Shown here: piece after piece, positions 12,967-22,011 of the stretch
Layout: every line of letters starts with the position of its first letter
Position numbering within the stretch: the stretch's first letter is position 1
Source of the DNA: Rostrohypoxylon terebratum
Lineage: Eukaryota > Ascomycota > Sordariomycetes > Xylariales > Hypoxylaceae
NCBI GenBank assembly: GCA_022497145.1
Contig: MU385863.1
Coordinates: 248,001-312,000 of the forward strand
Length of the DNA stretch: 64,000 nucleotides
Reading direction: 5' to 3'
Notes under the pieces: generated by a model
What the model was told of the DNA's origin: nothing
Seen by the model: the letters and a program-made list of their open reading frames with translations, nothing else
Databases searched by the model: none
Program-made: the position numbers and the translations under genes

Positions 12967-12991
12967 TAAGGGTTAGGGTTAGGGTTAGGGT
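12967..12991 (+). repeat. Interstitial telomeric repeat (TTAGGG)4
   Basis: TAAGGG followed by three perfect TTAGGG units and a trailing T. TTAGGG is the telomere repeat of filamentous ascomycetes. The tract is internal, with at least 12.9 kb to its left and a long gene-bearing region to its right. Confidence 0.97.
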
Positions 12992-12999
12992 CACCATGT

Positions 13000-14430
13000 T
13001 AGGAAGAGGTAATGGTTACAAGTCGAATCATGCTCGTATCTCGGGGAAATCGCCTCGAAACCAAGGAATTTCGTAATTTCGTTGGTTCTTTAATCGACCT
13101 GTTGCGCTGGCAATTAATTCACCATCGTTGACCTTTCCAGCGTCAATTGCCATGCTTCCTGAGACAAGCCGAAAGATATCCGACGATAACGGTGTAGCTT
13201 CTATGGCGAGACGCCCCTTGTTGTTACATGGGGATTGGTTCTCGTCGTACTCGTCACTACACCAGGTACATTCAACCCCCATATTGCGTAAGGGATGAGA
13301 AGAATGCCGTGATAGGAGGCATAATGGCATGAGAGTAAACGTCCCCCCCTTTTGGTATCAGTTCCAGAGCCTCCGCAATTAATAGGTTCGTCTTACATAT
13401 AAGGCTCCGTGTTGTAACGATTAGGTATTCTAAGCAACCTAGCCCTTTTCCAGCGAGATGTCTGGTTGAGGTTGTTGGAATATAAGGTGGCTGGGAGTTT
13501 ACGCCCTGTATCTTAGGGTATATAATGTACTATCACAGACAACTACAGTAGTCCTAGCAACTTAACCTTCTAATATACATCAATGATACTCATAACCTGC
13601 GTCTATTTCAACAGAGGTGATAATAAGCGCATCCCTTCAGCATCAGAGTACACTTTGTCGTCCTGATCTTACACAATGCTAGCTTTATGGCAACTATCCT
13701 TAGATATTTTGATTTTATTATTACAGATGGACTCTCGTTTGCAGGATTTATCCGTGTCGTTGCAGTACGTTTTCGTGGTGTCAATGAGACTCCACAACAA
13801 AGTTGTTGGGTCAAGGACTGGCCTATTCTCTCCGACAGCCATTTGCTTGGTCTGGCTAAATTCAGGTGAAGCCGAGGAAAGAGAAGAATTATGTTTGGAC
13901 GTTAGGTACAAAGTAGAAGAATCTGCATTTTCCCAACATCTCGTGGTGGCCTCAATCATCGTGTGCTGCTTAGTCTCTACAATTTTATATAGGTACTAAT
14001 ATAATAGATATAATGAACATTGGGATTTCCCCGGAGTTATGTGACACGACTCATAGTAAGCTCAATTGTTGTTATTAGATTGTCACACGGAAGCTAGATT
14101 TGTTCCCATAGCAGTCTGCTACTCTAGACACCTTCTGCTTCTATAGAAACGGGCCTGCTCATGATACAATTATCTTTGTATGACGATATAGGTTCCTAAG
14201 CAAGAGGTTGAAGTTTATTTTGCGATGGGTCATCTACATATCAGAACATGTTTCAATTTTTTTGGTATTGTGGTAATCCCAAAGGGTGTCACGTGACGCC
14301 TCGCTAGGACTTCTTACTGTCATAGAAACAACCTTGTAAATCGGTGGTCACTATATGAGTTCAAATAGTGGGTGGGACAAATAAAACCGCTTCTCAATAT
14401 AAATAGAAAGATGTTGGAGGTTTTTGAAGA
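13000..14430. other. Unassigned DNA between two telomere-like tracts
   Basis: Holds a 100-codon minus-strand frame at 13028-13330 (Cys pairs in ECTWC; no family recognised), and overlapping frames of 96 codons (13669-13959 minus) and 107 codons (13676-13999 plus). I cannot tell which, if any, is real. Neither strand shows continuity with the coding island on the left or the ABC-F fragment on the right. Composition is AT-rich. Confidence 0.35.
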
Positions 14431-14436
14431 TATCGT

Positions 14437-15875
14437 TCCACCCTAACTTTGACCGCGGATGCTTCGTCAACGCCCCCTTAACCGGCCTCGTCTCCTCAAC
14501 CAACGGTGTAGCCAACGTCGACATCCCAATCCCATTCTACCCAAACACACCCACAATATCCCCTATCCCAACCGTCAAGTTCACATCCCCGAGGACTACC
14601 TTCTCCCTGGGGCACGCAAACGCAACACCCCAAACACAACCCCCCTGAGAGGCTGGAGATGGGTTGGGCCATGCGGGATCCGGTGAACCCAAGACACGTG
14701 AGAATCTTTTTCACCTTGGACTCAACGTCGGCTAGCTTTGACGGCTCAATTTGGAGTTGGAGGTCAGCTAGCATATCCGCCGCTTCACTCGTCTCCTGGG
14801 CTAGTGTCTCTAATGAGATGTCTTCGTCTTTTCCTCATACTGTGTTTCAAACTTCGCGACCTTCTTTTCCACCACGAGCAAGGCTTTTCTGACTTGTATT
14901 CCTCTTGTTCCGCTACGAAGCCTGACATATTTATCCTTCAAGAATAGCTCTTTCTAGAGACGTTCATTGTGACAAGGGCTATGTAGGGCTTGGATGTGGT
15001 ATCAATTCAATAATAATTCTCAAAGGTGCTAAGGTCCTTGATTCCTCTCCTCCTCAGAGTGGGAATCTTCTTGACCTATTTATGCCTGAGATCATGAGTG
15101 CAGTCTGGTACGTATCTAAGTACAATATACATGTTAAACGCCCATCACCCGAATACGAGTGTGTTGGGTTTGGTTCAATCTTGTTCATCTGACCAACAGC
15201 TTCCAATGATAAGTGATGATAACCTCTTTGCAGGATTCCTGCCTGACCTGTATGCGCCCTGGCTGCCAACTGTATCTTGGCATCCAGTCCCCGTGTGACA
15301 TTCATGTTGAACTTTGCGAAAGGTTCTCAGAGCTCCAAAGGCGTCACCACTGTCAACACCCCTGATTAAAACTACCTGTGAGTGGGATGACTAAGAACTT
15401 CACATTATCATACTTACTGTCAATTTCTTGTTGAACCGCATGTTTCGCGGTAGCTCGCTCAATAACTTCCTCTAAAACCATTAACCCCTTTAGCATCGTC
15501 CGAGGTAGAAGTCGGATCTTCGTCAGTATCAATATCCCTAGCATCAGTCTGCCGCAAGATGGCTACCCGAGTTTCCTCTGGTACGCCGGGAATGAGTTTC
15601 TCGGCGATCGCTTTCTAAAGAGCTGAGGTGACTTATTAGTCACAACTCGTGTTACACCAGGGATAGGGTTGAGGTAAAGGTTAGGGCTAGGGTTAGTGTT
15701 AGTATTGGGGTAAGGGTTAGACCACTGCTTGGATTTCCCAGTACCGTTTCGCCCGACCACCGCATACGACTGCTCAGCTTTCAATCTAAGCTTTGCATTC
15801 GTAAGGATCTCTGTTCCTTCATCCTTCGCCTTGCTCTTGCCTTGGGTACTGGCCTTGACCACTGACGGTGATGTT
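14437..15875 (-). pseudogene. ABC-F family ATPase, truncated pseudogene
   Basis: Minus-strand remnants in correct order match a cytosolic fungal ABC-F ATPase (ribosome-associated class; no transmembrane part). From the 5' side they are: a first Walker A, VVGRNGTGKS (about 15741-15770); a 107-bp interruption; KAIAEKLIPGVPEETRVAIL; an Ala/Glu-rich linker; LADVESKVKKILTCLGF followed by the signature ISSLSGG (near 14640-14690); and the start of the second nucleotide-binding domain. Several frameshifts separate these blocks. The second Walker A is ruined by a TAG at 14537-14539, and its invariant Lys reads as Met (NGIGMST). The usual N-terminal part and most of the second domain are missing, so both ends are truncated. 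No intact paralogue is present in this window. The family call is firm; loss of function is inferred from the lesions. Confidence 0.88.
15623..15729 (-). repeat. Degenerate telomere-repeat segment in ABC-F pseudogene
   Basis: A 107-bp segment interrupts the codons immediately after the first Walker A. Removing it restores the Thr-Leu step of the usual GKSTLLKAIAE context. On the minus strand it carries about nine imperfect CCCTAA-type units (CTAACCC, CTAACAC, CTAGCCC and similar; core 15657-15724). It ends with GACTAATAAGTCACCTCAG, which looks like a branch site plus 3' splice site. The 5' border reads AGCAGTGG, not a good GT donor. It is therefore best read as a decayed intron that holds, or was invaded by, telomeric repeats. 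Confidence 0.8.
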
Positions 15876-16460
15876 TAATCTTTTAATATTATAGAGCTGG
15901 ATATTTCTATCAGAAGTCGTACGTAGCGAATGGTAGGCGGAGTATATACTTCACGATAATTGGGAATTCCAAACCAGATTAAAGCGAGTCTGCGTCGAAG
16001 TACACAGAATGGTTGTTGGAAGTTATGATGAGGACGATGAATATCTATCGTCGCCACAACTTAGTAATTTGGAATAAAGCTTGGTTTCCCGTGCTCGGAA
16101 AAGGGGGCTGATTATACATTTAGTTCTATAAAATGGCTGTATCTCATTTAGAGTGCGTTAAAGATATAATAGCACATACTCTGAAACGAGCATTGAAAAT
16201 CGGCGTGGTATTGCATTGATAGCCGCACAGAGCTAGCAGTAGCGCGGATGATTCACTATAGTTCATTGTGTCGTCTTCATGATTGGTCAATCGTATCAGC
16301 TCAGGCATGGAAGGTGACTCACGCCGGCTATTTCTTGAAAGCTATCAATTATATCCTCTTGATAAGGCGAATGATGCGAATGCTAAAGTATCGGGGTGGT
16401 ATGGTTCTAGCTGATCTATGTGATATCTATGATATTAGGTTAGTCTTGGGGGTAACATGT
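15876..16460. other. Intergenic, 3' side of lipid kinase
   Basis: AT-rich; no gene or RNA seen. A plus-strand frame beginning at 16248 runs into the antisense of the lipid kinase and is not supported. Confidence 0.5.
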
Positions 16461-17909
16461 TTATGCAACAGACCGATCTACCAACACCTGCAAACGAGGT
16501 TCGTCCTCCGTCTTAACCGTCATGGTACCGCCCTGGGGCAGCTCTACGATCGTGCCATCGATGCAGACATTTCTCCATCGATCATCTTCTTCCAGGGTAG
16601 TGATCTTGACGACTCTTGCCTTGTCATACCCGACCCCTTCTTCCTTGCCGTCATCAGTAGTCCACTTCATATCGACGTGCCTCCCTCCATTATATGCTTG
16701 CATCATAATCTCCATGGTCTTCTCCCCGCTCACGACACCGAAATGGACGAGTCTCAATTGACCATCTAGGGGTTTGCTGGATGGCGAGATTGTGAATGTC
16801 TTCTCTAGATTGGAAACCATAGCGACGAGGATATATGCGTGGCGATCTCGGTCGAGTCTCTTTAAGTGAGATCCGTCTTCTGTAGAAAACTCCACGATGG
16901 CATGATATGCGTGGTTTTCTTGGAGAAGTTGTTGCCCAACCATCTTGAAACGCTCGGCGCCGTATTTTCGATACTCCGGCGTATCGCTCTCCCACACTAA
17001 TTGGCTATGAAAGCCGTAGCTAGCGACGATGCCGCCATAGATGCAAGATACATCGCTAGAAACGCGACTGACGCCAGTATCGGAATTCTCGAAAGTAATG
17101 ATGCGAGAGTCAAGAGGGAATTCTGCTTTAAAGGAGGGCAATGGCGCGGCTTCTCCATTGAATAACGTCCGTAAACCCCGAACTAGACTAGAGGGCTCGG
17201 GGAATTCAGGGATTCCATTTGACAGCCTATGTTGTGAGTGGAAATGTGCATTTCCTGTGCCTAATGGCAATATCGCGATTAAGGGGAGATTAGCTTCTGT
17301 GTCGGGCCCTTCTGTCGGTGGTCTGGCATTGAGAAAATCAACGACGCCGCCATCGCCACTGAGGAGGATGACAGTATGTTGTACTGTGGCCTGACTAGAA
17401 CCTCTAAGCTCGCTAGCGAAGTCGCGTATAGTATTGGCGTGTTGTGTGATGACGAGATTACAAACTCCCGGTTTCGATCGTTCCGCCAAATCTGCCGATG
17501 GTTCTAGGACATGGATGTTTAGATGATATAGAAGGGTCCGGAGAACGGAGTTATAGAACTTTAGAGCGAGACCCGTCCCGGAACCGATTGATACAACGAC
17601 ATGGAGGTGCCGTGATGGCCCGCTTCGTAAATACTTCGGAACTCTATCACTTATGATAAGGCGCTGTGGAGCGCTTGTGCTGTGAACTCTCGATAAATGA
17701 AACGAAGGTCCTAGATGCCCACCCTCTTCCTTTAGGCTATAAATATCGTATGATTCGGGCCTATTTATGCCTTGTGGTCGTCTCAGAACTAAGGCGACCT
17801 CTTCGGATTTCACAGAAGCGAGATCGCTCCCTGAACCGACTCGGCCGGTGTCGGCGATGATACCGGAATTGCTAACAGACATGTTGTGTTTGAAACTCTT
17901 CAAGGACAA
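16461..17909 (-). CDS. Diacylglycerol/sphingoid-base kinase-like lipid kinase
   Basis: Intronless, 482 residues. The protein carries the DAGK catalytic fold shared by diacylglycerol, ceramide and long-chain-base kinases (LCB4/YegS group), which transfer the ATP gamma-phosphate to a lipid hydroxyl. Visible motifs are the opening phosphate loop VVSIGSGTG (105-113; family consensus NPxSGxG), SGDGG (184-188; consensus GGDG) and LPLGTGN (214-220; consensus PxGTxN), followed by the C-terminal beta-sandwich region. Gly replaces the usual Asn/Pro-type start of the first loop, and the protein is shorter than yeast Lcb4 (624 residues). There is no signal peptide or clear membrane segment. The start is the first Met of the open frame; an internal Met10 is also possible. 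The lipid substrate cannot be read from sequence. The 3' end faces the decayed left flank, so this is the first intact gene of the conserved block. Confidence 0.85.
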   Translation of the reverse strand: MSLKSFKHNMSVSNSGIIADTGRVGSGSDLASVKSEEVALVLRRPQGINRPESYDIYSLKEEGGHLGPSFHLSRVHSTSAPQRLIISDRVPKYLRSGPSRHLHVVVSIGSGTGLALKFYNSVLRTLLYHLNIHVLEPSADLAERSKPGVCNLVITQHANTIRDFASELRGSSQATVQHTVILLSGDGGVVDFLNARPPTEGPDTEANLPLIAILPLGTGNAHFHSQHRLSNGIPEFPEPSSLVRGLRTLFNGEAAPLPSFKAEFPLDSRIITFENSDTGVSRVSSDVSCIYGGIVASYGFHSQLVWESDTPEYRKYGAERFKMVGQQLLQENHAYHAIVEFSTEDGSHLKRLDRDRHAYILVAMVSNLEKTFTISPSSKPLDGQLRLVHFGVVSGEKTMEIMMQAYNGGRHVDMKWTTDDGKEEGVGYDKARVVKITTLEEDDRWRNVCIDGTIVELPQGGTMTVKTEDEPRLQVLVDRSVA

Positions 17910-18679
17910 TCCATGGATATGTCCCAGTTTCCATCAACGAAGAAGATGATGAGAGGTGAAGAAAGTCAAGTGACCCATCCATGCCCAGGAAGTAGGGAGG
18001 TAAGGAGGTAGGGAAGTAAGGAAGCAGGGAAGGAGGATCTAGGTAGTAACAACCATCGAACCTTGGAACAACTGGCAGGTACCCAGGTACTACAGAATTA
18101 AACGGAACTTTGGAAGCTGCAATGTCCAGATTAGTAATATAGTAAGGGCAGAGTGGGGTTTGTGATTTGTGATACGTGATACGTGATACGGATAGTAACA
18201 GTCAATTATATTTATGTACCTAGGTCCTACCTACACTGCCTACCTAGTAGGTCAGGGGCTTCAAAGTCGTACAAACTGATCAATAAACCGGGATGCCTGG
18301 ATGCTTTCATAATATGACACATTATCCCCATTGCATAATATTAGGTCATTGTGCGTTATCTTCGACTCCGTAGGGCTGAGATCAAGATGTCTAATTGGGT
18401 ATAGTAGTGGGGCATTTGCTGCTGCTCGCAGCTACGATCCGAGGCATTCATCTATGGACATTGGACGGGGGAGGCGCTATTGGAGCGCCAACACGAAGAT
18501 AAGCAAAAAGCAAAAGGGGTATCATTTTCTATACCTAGGTACCTTAGGTTCCTAAGGTACTTGATTCAAATTTCAACCACTATGTTTTTGAACCCCGGTC
18601 CCCGGTCCTACTTTGAAATCAAAATCGCTAGGTACCTATTAGTTTTGGTGCCAAATTGCTGACATCCACCGTTCCATCC
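17910..18679. other. Intergenic between lipid kinase and TRM1
   Basis: About 770 bp. It holds G/A-rich repeats (AGGTAGGGAAGTAAGGAAG near 17995-18030), a GTGATACGTGATACG direct repeat near 18170-18190 and TAGGTACC motifs near 18220-18250 and 18530-18560. It should include the lipid-kinase promoter. No gene seen. Confidence 0.5.
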
Positions 18680-20929
18680 TTAACGCTTCTTCGCTTTACT
18701 CTGGGGGCCCCAATTCTCTTTCGGGTTCGGCTGGTATCTGACGAGGCCGGCTTTGGACGTATCTCGTCCGAGTTTTCGGTCAAATACAATTTCTAGCTTG
18801 TCGACCTTGTTCTGTTCGGAGTCCTTCGCTGTTTCATCCTTCGTATTTCCATTCATCACGGTTTCGCCCTTCGAAGTTTCGTTCTCCGTAGCCTCGTCCT
18901 TTGCCGCTTCATTCTTCTCCTTCTCCTTCTCGCCGAGTCTGAGCAAGACACACGCTGGACTGTGTTCTTTGACTTTGTCGACGTTGATGGGGTGCTGGCG
19001 AACCCATTCCCTCATGATATCCCAAAGTACCGACCAGGGTGCATCTGTCTTCAAACTGCCTCGTTTGCAGTGGCTGCGAGTGACGTGATAACCCAGATGA
19101 CGTAGAGCACCTCTGAAACTATCTTCATCAGGACAGATGCAGTGCACTGTACGTGCCATACTTGTCGGATGGAAGTAGAATGGGTAAGGCTCAATCGCTG
19201 CATACTCGTCTTCCTTGCAGCTTGCTAGGTCATCTTTCGGAGCTGGAAGGAATTCTTCAAGCGCTGTTTGCAGCATCCCTTTGATACGTGGCTTCGTGCC
19301 GTAGACGTCGTCGGAGGCATTGGGTAATTCGTCCAAGATCTTCTGGATGAAGTCGGTGGAATGGAGAGGTCCGCCATACATTGGACCTGCCAAGTGCATC
19401 TTCGAGTTACACTCCTTGCAAAGTTGGTCGGCTGTAGGTGCCAGGTTAAATCCATGCTTGTAGAACACACCCACCCCTGACTTGTTGGGCGCCTTTCTAT
19501 TGCGGGCTAAATACTGCGTCTCCCAAGCCCCACATCCTTGGTCGCAATTATATACGACCATAGCCTTGCCTGCAAGAAACTTTACCTGCGCGGGTGATTT
19601 TTTGACCTTGACGAAGATTCGGACGTAGTAGTCGATCGATAAACTTAGAAGAGGTTCTATAGCCAATCCATATCTTGCTGCTGTCGTGGTAAGTCCGTGG
19701 AGGATCAGACGCAGTCCGACTTCGTGGGAGTGGAAACCCTTCACAGGGACGCCACCGTATAGAGCAAATGCCTTTTCTGGGTACCCGTTTGACGCAAAGA
19801 CTCCCGAGTCCGTGCATGTTACACATAGCAAGCCACCATCATCTCGGACGGCATTGAGAGCTGCATCGAAGAAAGGAGCAGCAGTGCCATAAGGATCTAA
19901 ATCGATCACATCGTACTTCTTTGGCTTGTTCGTATTGCGGCCACCTTTCTTGTTTCGATGCTTGTCCTTTGCGGCATCGTCGGCCTCCTCTTGCGTAAGC
20001 AAGGAGTACATGTGCGCGCGAGCGTCGCCTACCGTAGCGTTCACTACAGAGCTGACGCCATTGTATTCGGCGTTGCGCTTAATGGCCTCAACAGCCGTGG
20101 GGCTCAGGTCGTTTGCCGTAACTGATGTAACGAATGGTAATTCTTGGGCATATCGCAAGGCTCGAAGCCCAGTAGCTGACAAAGCATCGAGAATTGTGAA
20201 TCTTAAACCTGATTGTTTAGCCTCGGCAGGTTTTTCTTCTTCTCCCTCAATAGGTTTCTCTCCCTCGGAAGCTTGATTGACCTCGGGTATATTGCTAGAT
20301 GTCAAGTCGTCATTGGTGTCGTGGATGTCTTCCGATGATTTCTCTTGGGGTGTCTCTTTGAGTTCTTGATCGTCGCAATTTTGTTGGTCTAAGGGAACTG
20401 CGGGCGTCTTAGTCGCTTGAACCTCGTTACTTTCGGATGTATTGACAATAGGCGTATCGCCCTGTGCAGCTTCTTCTGCATCCTTTGCCTTCTCTTGTTT
20501 TTTTGGGTTGTCCCTACCAACATCAGACCTATCTCGCTTTCTCTTAGATACCCTGTCAGCATTTGCAGGGCGCCTCTTCGCCAATATATCTTGTCCGTAG
20601 GCTTTGATGGCGAGAACAGTGAGGTCGCGGTTGAATTGTTGAATGGGATTGTAGAAGACGTTTTGTTGTTCTTCGACATTCTTGAGTGTCTTGTCCGAGG
20701 CATCTTTCGTAGTAAATGGAACTAGGATGCGGGCCAGCCCTTCCTTAGCTTCCGTAAAGTCTCGTCCATCTCGAGTAATGATCGGGATTTCGGTCGGCGC
20801 AGCCGAATTGCCGTTCTTAGTTTTCGAGGTCATCGTGTGCGTGGCTTGAAGAAAAAACGGTTCGATAATCAATCGATTTACATGCTTGATCGTCGGTCGG
20901 TAAGAAACTCGCGATAGAGTAGATATCAT
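18680..20929 (-). CDS. TRM1: tRNA (guanine26-N2)-dimethyltransferase
   Basis: Intronless, 749 residues. Trm1 forms N2,N2-dimethylguanosine at position 26 of nuclear- and mitochondrial-encoded tRNAs using S-adenosylmethionine. Visible features are the N-terminal block EEQQNVFYNPIQQFNRD (86-102), the SAM site LDALSATGLRALRYA (247-261), the catalytic-region motif DLDPYGTAAPFFDAAL (343-358) and Cys pairs in NCDQGCG and CKEC downstream. A highly charged insert (about 120-240, KR/E-rich with a KRKRDR-type nuclear-signal candidate) and a Lys/Glu tail before the stop are typical fungal additions. Two in-frame starts are plausible: Met1 gives a basic, hydroxylated, mitochondrial-targeting-like leader, while Met33 (codon at 20831-20833) starts just before the conserved part. 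Yeast TRM1 also uses alternative starts for dual targeting, so both may be used here. Confidence 0.95.
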   Translation of the reverse strand: MISTLSRVSYRPTIKHVNRLIIEPFFLQATHTMTSKTKNGNSAAPTEIPIITRDGRDFTEAKEGLARILVPFTTKDASDKTLKNVEEQQNVFYNPIQQFNRDLTVLAIKAYGQDILAKRRPANADRVSKRKRDRSDVGRDNPKKQEKAKDAEEAAQGDTPIVNTSESNEVQATKTPAVPLDQQNCDDQELKETPQEKSSEDIHDTNDDLTSSNIPEVNQASEGEKPIEGEEEKPAEAKQSGLRFTILDALSATGLRALRYAQELPFVTSVTANDLSPTAVEAIKRNAEYNGVSSVVNATVGDARAHMYSLLTQEEADDAAKDKHRNKKGGRNTNKPKKYDVIDLDPYGTAAPFFDAALNAVRDDGGLLCVTCTDSGVFASNGYPEKAFALYGGVPVKGFHSHEVGLRLILHGLTTTAARYGLAIEPLLSLSIDYYVRIFVKVKKSPAQVKFLAGKAMVVYNCDQGCGAWETQYLARNRKAPNKSGVGVFYKHGFNLAPTADQLCKECNSKMHLAGPMYGGPLHSTDFIQKILDELPNASDDVYGTKPRIKGMLQTALEEFLPAPKDDLASCKEDEYAAIEPYPFYFHPTSMARTVHCICPDEDSFRGALRHLGYHVTRSHCKRGSLKTDAPWSVLWDIMREWVRQHPINVDKVKEHSPACVLLRLGEKEKEKNEAAKDEATENETSKGETVMNGNTKDETAKDSEQNKVDKLEIVFDRKLGRDTSKAGLVRYQPNPKENWGPQSKAKKR

Positions 20930-22011
20930 GCGAATGCCTTTTAGAGAAGGGGTATCGAATTATCCACCTAGAACTAGGCAGAGAATTTTGCAAATTGTTC
21001 GAAGATATCATGAGAGGTAAGTAGTAGAAGGTAAGTGGGAAGTTTGCGATTGATCTTTTTTTTTTTTCTTAGTGGGGTCTACCCGAGCTCTATTTGAGAC
21101 CCACTGGAGCTCCATTCAGCGCCGCGCCGGGGTACCCCCCCTAGCGCTGTCCTAAATTGGAAGATCTTTCACTAACAACTCTGGAAGCGTCCTACCTTCC
21201 CATTAATAGCTTTATAGAATGCAGCTTCCTGTAACCTCATAACATAATAGGTACGTTGGAAACCACGATATAAAAAATCATTGATTGGAAATGACTACCT
21301 CGTTAGCATCTTACTTAGCGGTTTGTCTTATCACCAGACCACAATTGCGGGATCTCCAGGCTCAAATTTCCCCAAGTTATCCTCCAGGCATCATCATCAC
21401 ATGTCATTTTTGAATCTCATACATATAGAGGTCATCCCAGTTCGAAATATGGAAACAAGGCCTTCTCAACTTGTTCGTTCAATGTTTAGCTCTATGTTAA
21501 CAGATACCTTGGAAACCTTGAACACAGAAAAATATCTATGGATCTCCTGTTTGATCATTGATCTTAGACACGTCCGGCCCTTATACGGCGATAATTGTAA
21601 ATGCTACGTGAGAAACGCCATCCCGTCAAAGTCAGAAATATAATATTACAACTTGAAAATGAAAGTGCTCCTATAATCAAGGATATAAGGTTCATTCTTC
21701 CTGCAAGTTCATGAAGATTAAGGTGGGTTAGGAACTACCTTAGGACCTAGGTAGTTACCATATTCTCTCCCTCAAGCCTCCCCGAGACAAGTGATATGAT
21801 ATAGTCACCATGTATAACCCTGACAGTAACTTCCACGATTTCTCGTACGTAGAGAAGTCATACCCAAGGTTATGTCATGCGCTTCAAGTCGAAGCAAGTA
21901 CGGCCGCAAATGACATTCCTTCGGGATATCTCAGCTCAGGGATCTCACTCTCTCTTCTTGTCTTTCTTGTTAAACAACTTCACTCCCTCTACCTAGACCT
22001 GGGCCCTGGAG
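20930..22011. other. Divergent promoter region TRM1 / SLATT gene
   Basis: About 1.1 kb between two divergently oriented genes. It contains a T11 run near 21058-21069, CCTAGG motifs near 21725-21757 and a pyrimidine-rich stretch (about 21945-22000) just upstream of the SLATT start, typical of fungal leaders. An open frame of 120 codons at 21281-21643 plus has no supporting features. Confidence 0.5.

Noticed and set aside
16248..16769. 173-codon plus-strand frame
   Set aside because: Mostly antisense to the lipid kinase C-terminus, with no domain.
21281..21643. 120-codon frame between TRM1 and the SLATT gene
   Set aside because: No domain, signal, splice-linked continuation or protein-like composition beyond chance.
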